Assembly: GCA_023428545.1 (NCBI GenBank)
Contig: JAEYXH010000011.1
Span: 1 to 64,000, forward strand
Direction: 5' to 3'
Length of the DNA stretch: 64,000 nt
Source: Bacteroidota bacterium
GTDB lineage: Bacteria; Bacteroidota; Bacteroidia; Bacteroidales; Prolixibacteraceae
Shown here piece by piece: positions 56,174 through 64,000 of this stretch (position 1 is its first letter; each line of letters starts with the position of its first letter). The notes beneath the pieces were generated by a model. That model was not told the origin of the DNA and ran no database searches. It saw only the letters and a list, made by a program, of their open reading frames with translations. The translations under genes and the position numbers were made by a program.

Positions 56174-56920
56174 TCAGATCCTGAAATTCAATCCTTCTTT
56201 AATAAGTCTTTCATAATTGCGCTGGTCAAAGCTGTATAACCTGGCAGCCCTGTGAGGAACATTTGCCTGCTTTTCACCGGAGTCTTTCAAAAGATCCATG
56301 TTGAGAATCTTCTTTCTGAAATTCCGAATGTCAAGTTTCTGCCCAAGTATTACTTCATACATGGTTTGAAGTTCAGTAAGCGTGAATTTTTCGGGTAGGA
56401 GGTGGAACCCTACAGGGTGATATTGGACTGATTCCCTCAGGTGATTGAGCGCTTCAGCGATTATTGATTTGTGGTCGAAACAGAGTGCAGGGAGTTCATT
56501 GATATTGAACCACTGCATTTTCTTGGTTAATGCCGATTGCCGCAAATCGTGGTATTCAGGATTGATCAAGGCGTAATAACCTACTGTGATTACCCTGAAA
56601 TAAGGAACTCTGGAAGCAATACCAAATGTATGGAATTGCTTAAGGTATACATTGGTTAATCCTGTACTTGAGATAGTTATGTCATGGGCAAATTCATCAA
56701 GTCCAACCTCCTCCGGAGCGTGTGCACCAATTAATCCCCAGGTTTGGTCATTGGATAACGATGGGTGCGTGTCGTATAAGATTCGAATTTCCTGGTAATT
56801 CTCTTTTTCCTGAAGGACTTGTGTCAGTAATTTGGGGTCAGCCTGCCACAGGAGAACATTTAGTTTCTCCCCGTCGAAGCCAAAAATTACACAGTCAACT
56901 GAGATATTTTTTAGTAACAT
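56174..56920 (-). CDS. Nudix-derived transcriptional regulator (NrtR/AraR-like), catalytic motif lost
   Basis: 248 aa from ATG 56920 (MLLKNISVDCVIFGFDG). The N-terminal Nudix fold (1-150) begins normally, but the Nudix box reads GAHAPEEVGLDEFAHDITISSTGL; the usual GG and REUxEExG catalytic residues are gone. YLKQFHTFG and RVITVGYYALI continue the fold. The last 75 residues form a winged helix (FTLTELQTMYEVILGQKLDIRNFRKKIL), as in NrtR/AraR repressors that sense NAD or sugar metabolites. The ligand cannot be told. A -7 element sits just upstream. Confidence 0.8.
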   Translation of the reverse strand: MLLKNISVDCVIFGFDGEKLNVLLWQADPKLLTQVLQEKENYQEIRILYDTHPSLSNDQTWGLIGAHAPEEVGLDEFAHDITISSTGLTNVYLKQFHTFGIASRVPYFRVITVGYYALINPEYHDLRQSALTKKMQWFNINELPALCFDHKSIIAEALNHLRESVQYHPVGFHLLPEKFTLTELQTMYEVILGQKLDIRNFRKKILNMDLLKDSGEKQANVPHRAARLYSFDQRNYERLIKEGLNFRI

Positions 56921-56941
56921 TTGATTTAGAAAGATTTTAAG

Positions 56942-56949
56942 CAAAAATA
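56942..56949 (-). promoter_or_regulatory. -7 element of the Nudix regulator promoter
   Basis: Complement reads TATTTTTG, an exact TAnnTTTG, 22 bases before the start codon. No clear -33 element. Confidence 0.5.
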
Positions 56950-57069
56950 ATGAATTCAAATGTTCTTTAATCCGATCTAGTCACTTTTTATAAGCAGGAT
57001 ATTCACATTCTTGAGAATCACGGACATCACGATTTTTTGTCGGTATGTTTCTAAAGCGCCTGAAAGAAT

Positions 57070-57077
57070 TAACTTTG
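57070..57077 (+). promoter_or_regulatory. -7 element of the ychF promoter
   Basis: TAACTTTG, exact TAnnTTTG, 26 bases before ATG 57103. Confidence 0.5.
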
Positions 57078-57102
57078 CACCTCAAATTTGAATATATATA
57101 AC

Positions 57103-58203
57103 ATGGCATTAAAATGTGGTATCGTAGGATTACCCAACGTTGGTAAATCAACACTCTTCAATTGCTTGTCGAGCGCAAGGGCCCAGTCGGCAAATTTCCC
57201 GTTCTGCACGATCGAACCTAATGTAGGTATCATCACTGTCCCTGACGAACGATTGATCAAACTGGCCGAAATCGATAATCCTGCACGCATTGTTCCTACC
57301 ACGGTTGAAATTGTGGATATCGCAGGGTTGGTAAAAGGTGCATCAAAGGGAGAAGGGTTGGGGAACCAGTTTCTCGCAAATATTCGTGAAACAGATGCCA
57401 TTATCCATGTGCTGCGCTGTTTCGACAATGATAACATTGTTCATGTTGACGGATCAATTGATCCGGTACGGGACAAGGAAATCATCGATATTGAACTTCA
57501 GCTGAAAGACCTTGAAACTGTTGAGAATCGTTTTGATAAAATTGAAAAGCAAGCCCGTCACGGGGGCGATCATAAGGCGAAACGTCTGTATGAGCTAACC
57601 ATCCAAATCAGGGAAACTCTCCTTCAGGGTAAATCTGTCCGTACAATCCAGTTTCACGAAGAAGATACAAAATTGGTGAAGGAGCTCTATCTTTTAACAA
57701 ATAAGCCGGTTCTTTACGTGTGCAATGTCGATGAAGCTTCAGCCAAAAAGGGAAATAAGTATGTTGAGGCTGTCAAGGCGGCCATTGCAGACGAAGAAGC
57801 GGAAATGTTGATGGTTGCTGCTGCAACTGAGGCAGATATTGCAGAGTTGGAAACCTATGAGGAAAAACAACTTTTCCTGGAGGAGATGGGTCTTGATGAG
57901 CCTGGAGTCAATAAACTGATTCATTCAGCCTATAAACTCCTTAATCTGCAGACATTTTTTACCACTGGGAAGGATGAGAGCCGGGCCTGGACTTTCAAAC
58001 GGGGAATGAAAGCTCCGCAGACTGCAGGAATTATCCATACCGACTTTGAAAGAGGATTCATCAGGGCTGAGGTAATTAAATATGATGACTATGTCAGGCT
58101 GGGATCCGAAAGTGCATGTCGTGATGCCGGGAAGATTTCAATCGAAGGTAAGGACTACCTGGTAAAAGATGGAGATATCATGCATTTTAGGTTCAATGTC
58201 TAA
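57103..58203 (+). CDS. ychF: Redox-regulated ATPase YchF (Obg family)
   Basis: 366 aa from ATG 57103 (MALKCGIVGLPNVGKST); five upstream codons are unlikely because of the promoter position. P-loop GLPNVGKST, switch DIAGLVKGASKGEGLGN, and the specificity motif NVDE, which in YchF gives ATP rather than GTP preference. The coiled-coil insertion and C-terminal TGS domain (TFKRGMKAPQTAGIIHTDFERGF, 57990-58059) are complete. Single-gene unit with its own terminator. Confidence 0.95.
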   Translation: MALKCGIVGLPNVGKSTLFNCLSSARAQSANFPFCTIEPNVGIITVPDERLIKLAEIDNPARIVPTTVEIVDIAGLVKGASKGEGLGNQFLANIRETDAIIHVLRCFDNDNIVHVDGSIDPVRDKEIIDIELQLKDLETVENRFDKIEKQARHGGDHKAKRLYELTIQIRETLLQGKSVRTIQFHEEDTKLVKELYLLTNKPVLYVCNVDEASAKKGNKYVEAVKAAIADEEAEMLMVAAATEADIAELETYEEKQLFLEEMGLDEPGVNKLIHSAYKLLNLQTFFTTGKDESRAWTFKRGMKAPQTAGIIHTDFERGFIRAEVIKYDDYVRLGSESACRDAGKISIEGKDYLVKDGDIMHFRFNV

Positions 58204-58255
58204 TTATATGAAATAACTACTGTTTGGTCCTTTTGCCAGATGGTAATAATTTATT

Positions 58256-58297
58256 ATACGGTGGATTGCGTTTGGTAGTCAACCGTATTTTTTTTTC
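58256..58297 (+). terminator. Terminator after ychF
   Basis: ATACGGT (58256-58262) pairs with ACCGTAT (58282-58288), then GATT/AGTC inside, followed by about ten Ts. The rest of the 324-base gap to asnB is AT-rich with no visible gene. Confidence 0.8.
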
Positions 58298-58481
58298 GTA
58301 TCTGTGAATTGATTAATTTTTGATGATTTACCTGTTTTCTGATGTCAAGTAATGCAGATACAAATTGTATTCTAATAATGGGTGTTGAATATTAAAAAGG
58401 TATAAAATATTGCATAATATAAATAAAAAGAAATAATAAATTAAATAAACAAGAAAAAAGATACTGAAAATGTAATTGCAA

Positions 58482-58504
58482 TGACAAAAAGACTATTTTT
58501 GTCA
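58482..58504 (+). promoter_or_regulatory. asnB: asnB promoter overlapped by a 9-base dyad
   Basis: TGACAAAAA (58482-58490) and TTTTTGTCA (58496-58504) form a perfect dyad with a 5-base spacer. TATTTTTG (58494-58501), an exact -7 element, lies within its right half, 27 bases before the ATG. A repressor bound here would block transcription. Confidence 0.6.
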
Positions 58505-58527
58505 CATAACGATTAAATAGTCAGCAG

Positions 58528-60228
58528 ATGTGTGGAATTGTATGTGCATTCGATTTGAAAACAAAGGAGTCGGGATTTCGACAACAAATTTTAAAGATGT
58601 CTGGCAAACTAAGGCATCGGGGTCCCGATTGGTCGGGTCTATATTATGGTGACAAGGTTGCAATGGCTCATGAAAGATTATCCATTGTCGATCCGGCCTC
58701 AGGAGGACAGCCCTTGTACTCATCAGATAAAAAAATCATTCTGGCAGTGAATGGGGAGATTTATAATCACAGCGAGATTCGCCAATCCTTTCAAGGTAAA
58801 TACAGCTTTGTAACCCAGTCTGATTGCGAGGTGATTATACCGTTATACCTTGAAAAGGGTGTTGATTTCCTCGATCAGCTGAACGGAATTTTTGCCTTCG
58901 CTCTGTATGATGAAAATACTGATTCCTGGATGATTGCACGGGACCACATTGGAATTATCCCGCTTTACATGGGTTGGGATGAGCATGGAACCTTTTATGT
59001 CGCCTCAGAATTGAAAGCGTTAGAAGGAGTTTGCCGGAAAATCCAGGAGTTTCCTCCCGGACATTATATGACAAGTTCAGGGAAAGAATTAATTAAGTGG
59101 TTTCAGCGGGAATGGACCGAATATGAAAATGTGAAAGATAATTCGTCCTCAATTTCCGAGTTGCGCGAAGCCCTTGAATCAGCCGTTCACCGTCAGTTGA
59201 TGTCTGATGTACCCTATGGTGTTTTACTTTCAGGGGGACTTGATTCGTCCATTACCTCTGCCATTGCAAAAAAATATGCTGCCATGCGGGTTGAAACTGG
59301 TGATCAGCAACCTGCATGGTGGCCCCAGCTTCATTCCTTCGCTATTGGACTTGATGGATCACCTGATCTTATAGCAGCGAGAAAGGCTGCCGATTGGATA
59401 GGTACCGTCCACCATGAGATTCATTATACCATCCAGGAGGGTCTGGATGCAATACGGGATGTCATATATCATCTCGAAACTTATGACGTGACTACCATCA
59501 GGGCCTCGACCCCGATGTACCTGCTTGCAAGGGTAATACGTTCAATGGGAATCAAAATGGTACTGACTGGTGAAGGTGCGGATGAAATCTTTGGTGGATA
59601 CCTCTACTTTCACAAAGCCCCAAACGCTGAAGAGTTTCATAAGGAGACCGTAAGGAAGCTTAGCCGGTTGCATCTGTACGATTGTCTGAGGGCCAACAAG
59701 TCACTGGCTGCCTGGGGGGTTGAGGGAAGGGTTCCCTTCCTTGACAAGGAATTCATGGATGTGGCCATGCGCCTGAATCCTGCAGATAAAATGGCCGGAA
59801 ACGGAAAAATCGAAAAATGGATTTTACGCAAAGCATTCGAGGACTACCTCCCCGAAAGTATTGCCTGGCGTCAAAAGGAACAGTTTTCCGACGGGGTGGG
59901 GTATGGCTGGATAGATACCCTGAAACAGATTGCCTCACAACAGGTCTCGGATGAAATGCTGGGGAATGCGAAGTTCAGATTTCCTGTCAATACGCCTTTG
60001 TCGAAGGAAGAATATGTATATCGCACCATTTTCGCTGAGCACTTTCCATCCGACACAGCTGCTGCGTGTGTGCCGTCAGTTCCTTCCATAGCCTGCAGCA
60101 CAGGTGAAGCACTGGCATGGGATGCTTCTTTCAGGGGTAATGCCGATCCGTCAGGCCGTGCTGTTTTTGCTGTTCATGAAAAAGGTACCCGATTTTTGCA
60201 GTCGAAAGATGTGGTTGGAATCGAATAA
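58528..60228 (+). CDS. asnB: Asparagine synthetase B (glutamine-hydrolysing)
   Basis: 566 aa. The N-terminal glutaminase uses Cys2 (MCGIVCAFDL) and shows LRHRGPDWSG and VNGEIYNH. The synthetase domain has the ATP-pyrophosphatase loop LLSGGLDSS near residue 235, GEGADEIFGGY, and WGVEGRVPFLD. It makes asparagine from aspartate, glutamine and ATP. Length is close to the E. coli enzyme plus a short tail. Single gene under the dyad promoter. Confidence 0.96.
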   Translation: MCGIVCAFDLKTKESGFRQQILKMSGKLRHRGPDWSGLYYGDKVAMAHERLSIVDPASGGQPLYSSDKKIILAVNGEIYNHSEIRQSFQGKYSFVTQSDCEVIIPLYLEKGVDFLDQLNGIFAFALYDENTDSWMIARDHIGIIPLYMGWDEHGTFYVASELKALEGVCRKIQEFPPGHYMTSSGKELIKWFQREWTEYENVKDNSSSISELREALESAVHRQLMSDVPYGVLLSGGLDSSITSAIAKKYAAMRVETGDQQPAWWPQLHSFAIGLDGSPDLIAARKAADWIGTVHHEIHYTIQEGLDAIRDVIYHLETYDVTTIRASTPMYLLARVIRSMGIKMVLTGEGADEIFGGYLYFHKAPNAEEFHKETVRKLSRLHLYDCLRANKSLAAWGVEGRVPFLDKEFMDVAMRLNPADKMAGNGKIEKWILRKAFEDYLPESIAWRQKEQFSDGVGYGWIDTLKQIASQQVSDEMLGNAKFRFPVNTPLSKEEYVYRTIFAEHFPSDTAAACVPSVPSIACSTGEALAWDASFRGNADPSGRAVFAVHEKGTRFLQSKDVVGIE

Positions 60229-60338
60229 TTCTGATTGGTAGGAATTCCTTCACTTACTTTTAATTTTTATCCTTATATGCCAAAGTTCTTTCACTTTTAC
60301 TAATTTCGCACCTTGTTAAATGATAAATGAATTGTATT

Positions 60339-61427
60339 ATGAGAAATATTCTGGTGATTGGATTATTACTGTTGGGTTGGTCATGCTCCCAGCAGAGTGG
60401 ATATAAAATTGAAGTGGCCATTGAAGGTGCCAATGACCTTGTTTTGCTTGAGCAGCGTGAAGGAGGTCAGTTTGTTGTGAAAGATTCTGCCCGGGTTGAA
60501 AATGGTAAGGCTGTGCTGGAAGGAACTGTTGATATTCCTGAAGTTTACTACCTGAATGTTGACAACCAGAATCAGAGAGGTTTTCTTTTTGTCGAGAATG
60601 CCCGGATGAAAGTTACAGGGCACATTGATTCACTCCGTAACCTGAAAGTGACCGGTTCGCCAGTAAACGACGAATATCAGTCAATCAAGACTGTACTTGA
60701 TGCTGACAGCGAAAAGGGTATGGCAAAGTACCAGGAATACCAGATGGCCGTCCAGCAGGGTGATACCAATGCTGCCGCCATTATGACTGAAGTGCAGGCC
60801 ATCTTTACGGAACAGGAAAACAAAATGATTGATTTCATCAAAAATAATCCTGCCTCTTATGTGGTACCCATGATGCTCCAACAGGTACAGCAGAGTCGCG
60901 AGCCTGAAGAGCTGGAAACACTTATCAGCAGCCTTGATCCGAAAATCGTTGCCACACCCGCTGTTGCCGCAATTGCTGAAAGACTTGTTAAACTGAAACA
61001 AGTTGCCGTTGGAATGACCGCTCCCGACTTCGTGGCAAACGATCCTGACGGTAACCCAATCAGATTGTCTGAAGTGTATGCCCAAAATGAATATACCCTT
61101 ATTGATTTCTGGGCTGCATGGTGCGGCCCCTGCAGGATGGAGAATCCAAATGTAGTGGCTGTTTTTAACGACTACAAGGATAAGGGATTTAGCGTCTTTG
61201 GTGTTTCCCTTGATCGCACAAAGGAAGAATGGGTGAAGGCCATTGAAGACGATAAACTTACCTGGCCCCATGTTTCTGACCTGAAATTCTGGCAAAGTGA
61301 GCCTGCAGCGCTCTATAGCGTGAATGCCATCCCGGCAAACTTTCTGGTTGACAAACAAGGAAAAATTGTTGCCAGGAATTTGAGGGAGCAGGCCTTGAGA
61401 GATAAAATCGCTGAGCTTCTGCCATAA
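60339..61427 (+). CDS. TlpA-family thioredoxin lipoprotein with DUF4369-like N-terminal domain
   Basis: 362 aa from ATG 60339 (MRNILVIGLL); a lipobox ends LLLLGWSC. An N-terminal beta domain (about 20-110, YKIEVAIEGANDLVLLEQ) resembles DUF4369, a helical linker follows, then a thioredoxin fold with WCGPC near residue 265 and cis-Pro loop NAIPANF. It is a periplasmic thiol reductase tethered to a membrane. The thioredoxin part closely resembles the protein at 18962-19489. TAATTTCG at 60301 is a weak -7 element. Confidence 0.88.
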   Translation: MRNILVIGLLLLGWSCSQQSGYKIEVAIEGANDLVLLEQREGGQFVVKDSARVENGKAVLEGTVDIPEVYYLNVDNQNQRGFLFVENARMKVTGHIDSLRNLKVTGSPVNDEYQSIKTVLDADSEKGMAKYQEYQMAVQQGDTNAAAIMTEVQAIFTEQENKMIDFIKNNPASYVVPMMLQQVQQSREPEELETLISSLDPKIVATPAVAAIAERLVKLKQVAVGMTAPDFVANDPDGNPIRLSEVYAQNEYTLIDFWAAWCGPCRMENPNVVAVFNDYKDKGFSVFGVSLDRTKEEWVKAIEDDKLTWPHVSDLKFWQSEPAALYSVNAIPANFLVDKQGKIVARNLREQALRDKIAELLP

Positions 61428-61450
61428 TACGGAAGTTCATTGAGTTCATT

Positions 61451-61489
61451 GAAAAAAGTTCCTTTCGCATGCCGTAAGGAACTTTTTTC
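61451..61489 (+). terminator. Terminator after the TlpA-family lipoprotein
   Basis: GAAAAAAGTTCCTT (61451-61464) pairs perfectly with AAGGAACTTTTTTC (61476-61489). Confidence 0.85.
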
Positions 61490-61540
61490 AGTATTAAATG
61501 GTTAATTTGAAGGTTGTCAAAACACATTTACTTGCTCTTT

Positions 61541-61939
61541 ATGGAAGAATTGACCTTAACTACACCGGCTTTGTTGTTTTCTGCCATATCCCTGATATTG
61601 CTGGCCTACACAAATCGTTTTCTGGCTTATGCCTCTGTTGTACGAGGATTACATTCGCAGTTTAAGGTGGATCCCAGCCAGCTTTTGCTTGGCCAGATTA
61701 ATAATCTCAGAAAGCGGCTTTACCTTACGCGATCAATGCAGATCCTCGGAATTACAAGTCTTTTGTTGTGTGTTCTCTGCATGTTCCTGATTTACGTCGA
61801 GTGGCAGACTTCTGCCGAAATCATTTTCGGGATCGCACTGATCCTGCTTATTACGTCACTGGCACTTTCTGTCAGGGAAATTCAAATTTCCGTACGAGCA
61901 CTCGATCTTCATCTGAGTGACATGGAGGTGCCCCGATGA
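61541..61939 (+). CDS. DUF2721 membrane protein
   Basis: 132 aa from ATG 61541 (MEELTLTTPALLFSAISLIL); nine upstream codons from a TTG are unlikely. Three hydrophobic helices: about 8-30, 65-85 and 90-112. The LTTPALLFSAISLILLAYTNRF start is the DUF2721 signature; the cytoplasmic loop QINNLRKRLYLTRSMQ is basic. Function unknown. Its stop overlaps the next start by four bases (ATGA), so it is coupled to the EamA transporter. Confidence 0.8.
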   Translation: MEELTLTTPALLFSAISLILLAYTNRFLAYASVVRGLHSQFKVDPSQLLLGQINNLRKRLYLTRSMQILGITSLLLCVLCMFLIYVEWQTSAEIIFGIALILLITSLALSVREIQISVRALDLHLSDMEVPR

Positions 61940-62841
61940 GCTTTTTTGGTGAATTTGCAGCTTTGCTGACAGCCGTTTTTTGGACGGTGACAAGTCTTTC
62001 ATTTGAATCGGCAGGAAAAAAAGTAGGCTCATTGTCGGTCAACCTCATACGGTTGTTGATCGCATTTCTGATTTATGCGGTTTACCTGAAGATTACACGG
62101 GGAATGTTCCTTCCCTGGGATGCAGGTCTTGAACGATGGCTTTGGCTGAGTTTGTCAGGTCTTGTAGGATTTGTGATCGGAGATCTTTTGCTCTTTCAGG
62201 CTTTCGTGGTTGTTGGCGCCCGCGTGTCAATGCTTATCATGGCCTTCGCTCCGCCCATTACAGCCCTTATTGGCTGGTTAATGCTCGGGGAAGTACTTAC
62301 TCCCATGAACTGGCTGGGAATGGCTATAACCATCGCAGGAATCAGTGTGGTGATCCTTAAAAGATCCAAGTCGAACGGGAGCTCCCGATTGCCAAGACTT
62401 ACCTCTGCCTATTCGTTGCAGGGTGTTTTGCTGGCTTTTGGAGGTGCCGTGGGTCAGGCAGCCGGACTGATTCTGAGTAAGAAGGGGATGGGTGAATATG
62501 ATGCATTCGCTTCTTCCCAGATAAGAGTCATGGCGGGAATTGCCGGATTCACCATTTTATTCTTTATCATGAAGCGATGGAGGAAAGTGGGAGAGGCTAT
62601 GAGAAATACCTCAGCGATGAAGAGAATTACCCTGGGGTCAGTTTTTGGACCATTTCTGGGAGTATCCTTTTCACTGCTTGCCATCCAAAATACCCAAGCA
62701 GGAATCGCGGCAACCTTGATGGCCATTGTTCCTGTGCTGATCATCCCTCCTGCAATTTTTCTCTTTAAGGAGAAACCAAACTGGAAAGAAATTGTGGGTG
62801 CCTTTATCGCTGTTGGGGGAGTGGCGCTGTTTTTTCTTTAG
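61936..62841 (+). CDS. EamA/DMT-family transporter
   Basis: 301 aa with ten hydrophobic helices in two EamA repeats (about 5-140 and 155-300). AFVVVGARVSMLIMAFAPPITALIGWLMLGE marks the end of the first repeat and NTQAGIAATLMAIVPVLIIPPAIFLFKE of the second, both typical of drug/metabolite transporters. Substrate unknown; amino acid or metabolite export is common. Coupled to the DUF2721 gene by overlap. Confidence 0.9.
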   Translation: MSFFGEFAALLTAVFWTVTSLSFESAGKKVGSLSVNLIRLLIAFLIYAVYLKITRGMFLPWDAGLERWLWLSLSGLVGFVIGDLLLFQAFVVVGARVSMLIMAFAPPITALIGWLMLGEVLTPMNWLGMAITIAGISVVILKRSKSNGSSRLPRLTSAYSLQGVLLAFGGAVGQAAGLILSKKGMGEYDAFASSQIRVMAGIAGFTILFFIMKRWRKVGEAMRNTSAMKRITLGSVFGPFLGVSFSLLAIQNTQAGIAATLMAIVPVLIIPPAIFLFKEKPNWKEIVGAFIAVGGVALFFL

Positions 62842-62919
62842 AAGAATGTCTTGTTTGCGTATTGATTCTGTCGGGATTTTCAATTCATTCCCGAAATTTT
62901 AAGAATGCTGAATATTGAC

Positions 62920-62951
62920 TTGTTTCATACTTCCAAAAATCCGTACATTTG
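62920..62951 (+). promoter_or_regulatory. Promoter of the small membrane protein gene
   Basis: TTG (62920-62922), 21 bases, then TACATTTG (62944-62951), an exact -7 element, 25 bases before the ATG. Confidence 0.6.
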
Positions 62952-62975
62952 AATGTTCCTATAAATTGAACTTAC

Positions 62976-63287
62976 ATGAATGCAAAAGTAAAAGCGATCG
63001 TTTCCCATATCTTTTTTATTGGCTGGGTTATCTCCTTCGTAGTGAACCTGAATGATAAGGAGGAATATGCCAGTTATTATATCCGGCAGAACCTTGGGTT
63101 GCTGCTGGCCGGACTGGCAGTGGGATTGTTCAATGGATTCCCGATAATTGGGTGGCTGGTTTCCTTTGTTGGCGGCATCCTTGTTTTTGTATTTTGGTTG
63201 ATGAGCCTGATCTGGTCAATCAGTGGCGAAATGAAACCAGTGCCATGGGTTGGTCAGTATTTTCAGGATTGGTTCAGGACTTTCTAG
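62976..63287 (+). CDS. Small membrane protein, DUF4870-like
   Basis: 103 aa with three hydrophobic segments (about 6-23, 40-58, 60-84). EEYASYYIRQNLGLLLAG between the first two resembles the F-H-x-R-Q-x-L motif of DUF4870/Tic20-like small membrane proteins. No catalytic residues. Function unknown. Single gene with its own promoter, convergent with ilvA. Confidence 0.7.
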   Translation: MNAKVKAIVSHIFFIGWVISFVVNLNDKEEYASYYIRQNLGLLLAGLAVGLFNGFPIIGWLVSFVGGILVFVFWLMSLIWSISGEMKPVPWVGQYFQDWFRTF

Positions 63288-63334
63288 ACAGCCAACACAA
63301 ACCTTACCTTTTTTAAAAATCTTCAAATGCCATT

Positions 63335-64000
63335 TCAGATAAGTATCTGGAACAGGTCTGGTCTGTCATTCAGGTATTCATATATGAATCCATGTTTGTC
63401 GAGCCTTTGGATCAGTCCGTTAAAGTCATCCTTGTTTTGAAGTTCTATACCAATGACTGCCGGTCCGTTTTCACGGTTGGTTTTTTTGCGATATTCAAAA
63501 AAGGTGATGTCATCAGTCGGTCCCAGTACCTGGTCTGTGAAGATTCTCAAAGCACCGGCCCTTTGCGGGAACCTGACAATAAAATAGTGTTTCAGTCCTT
63601 CATATAATAGTGACCTTTCCTTGATATCCTCTGTGCGGGTTATGTCATTGTTGCTGCCAGAAACAATACAAACCACTGTTTTCCCCCTGATCTGGTCAGC
63701 ATAATGATCAAGCGCTGCAATTGCCAGGGCTCCGGCCGGTTCCACCACAATGGCGTCCTGGTTATAGAGCTCAAGTATTTTGGTACATATTTTTCCTTCG
63801 TGAACGAGAACAATCTCATGGGTCACTTTCTTGCAGATTTCAAAAGTCAGTTTTCCGGGTGTTTGCACAGCGGCACCATCCACAAATTTGTCGATCTCCT
63901 CAAGTGAAACCAACTTCCCGGTCTCGAGCGATTTTTTCATGGAAGGGGCTCCGGCTGGTTCCACCCCGACAATCCGGGTGGCCGGACTCATTTCCCGGAA
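63335..64000 (-). CDS. ilvA: Threonine ammonia-lyase, C-terminal part (partial)
   Basis: 222 codons visible; the gene continues past the right edge, where the frame is open (FREMSPATRIVGVEPAG). The first part is the end of the PLP-dependent fold, with GAAVQTPGKLTFEI and VVEPAGALAIAAL; VCIVSGSNNDITR contacts the cofactor phosphate. The last 85 residues are one ACT-like regulatory domain (HYFIVRFPQRAGALRIF), so this is the short, single-ACT form. It makes 2-oxobutanoate for isoleucine synthesis; the SGSNND stretch suits the biosynthetic type. Confidence 0.88.
   Translation of the reverse strand, partial: FREMSPATRIVGVEPAGAPSMKKSLETGKLVSLEEIDKFVDGAAVQTPGKLTFEICKKVTHEIVLVHEGKICTKILELYNQDAIVVEPAGALAIAALDHYADQIRGKTVVCIVSGSNNDITRTEDIKERSLLYEGLKHYFIVRFPQRAGALRIFTDQVLGPTDDITFFEYRKKTNRENGPAVIGIELQNKDDFNGLIQRLDKHGFIYEYLNDRPDLFQILI

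Noticed and set aside
62871..62894. Possible terminator TCGGGA/TCCCGA after the EamA gene
   Set aside because: Only six pairs with a 12-base loop and an interrupted T tract; too weak to list as a feature.

Overview
The window comes from a member of the Bacteroidota, most likely a free-living or environmental Bacteroidales/Marinilabiliales relative. Evidence: promoters repeatedly show the Bacteroidota -7 element TAnnTTTG; almost no gene has a Shine-Dalgarno sequence; there is a type IX secretion (type B) C-terminal domain protein, a DUF4290 protein, a succinylornithine-type carbamoyltransferase, and an EF-G2 paralogue with a degenerate GTPase centre. I see no rRNA, tRNA, CRISPR array, transposase or phage gene.

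Layout. 1-5.9 kb: amino-acid biosynthesis (end of proC, proB, proA, argF', hisA, then hisF and hisIE), closed by a strong terminator. 6.1-6.8 kb: a helical protein of unknown function, followed by a 565-base gap. 7.4-12.9 kb: a Crp/Fnr-type regulator with an N-terminal cysteine cluster, then six genes that look like an electron-transfer route from the quinone pool to the cell surface: hexaheme lipoprotein with a collagen-like linker, monoheme lipoprotein, DUF5777 beta-barrel, class I cytochrome c, seven-heme membrane-anchored cytochrome, and a HydC/FdnI-like cytochrome b. 13.1-16.5 kb: M20 deacylase, DUF1460 protein, GH105 hydrolase. 16.5-24.1 kb (minus strand): small secreted protein, dnaJ, grpE, TlpA-like thioredoxin, murA, DUF4290, UvrD/PcrA helicase. 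24.4-29.8 kb: a T9SS substrate, EF-G2 and an AbgT transporter. 30.1-33.6 kb: a C39-peptidase ABC exporter with its HlyD partner.

33.8-50.9 kb is one long str-S10-spc-alpha ribosomal cluster (rpsL to rplQ, with fusA, secY, infA, rpmJ and rpoA). It lacks tuf and map at their frequent positions and has a structured rpsL-rpsG gap. 51-58.2 kb: free methionine-R-sulfoxide reductase, hisS-hutH, a minus-strand ECF sigma / anti-sigma-like / periplasmic helical protein operon, a Nudix-derived regulator, and ychF. 58.5-64 kb: asnB, a TlpA-family lipoprotein, DUF2721, an EamA transporter, a small membrane protein, and the C-terminal part of ilvA running off the right edge.

The most interesting unit is the 7.4-12.9 kb cytochrome region. 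Fifteen CxxCH haem sites, a beta-barrel, two outer-membrane-type lipoproteins and an inner-membrane b-type cytochrome sit in one co-directional block next to a possible redox-sensing regulator. The last two genes resemble a split version of the Geobacter CbcL design. Its role in extracellular or periplasmic electron transfer is inference, not demonstrated. All family calls are from reading the translated sequences; no database search was run.
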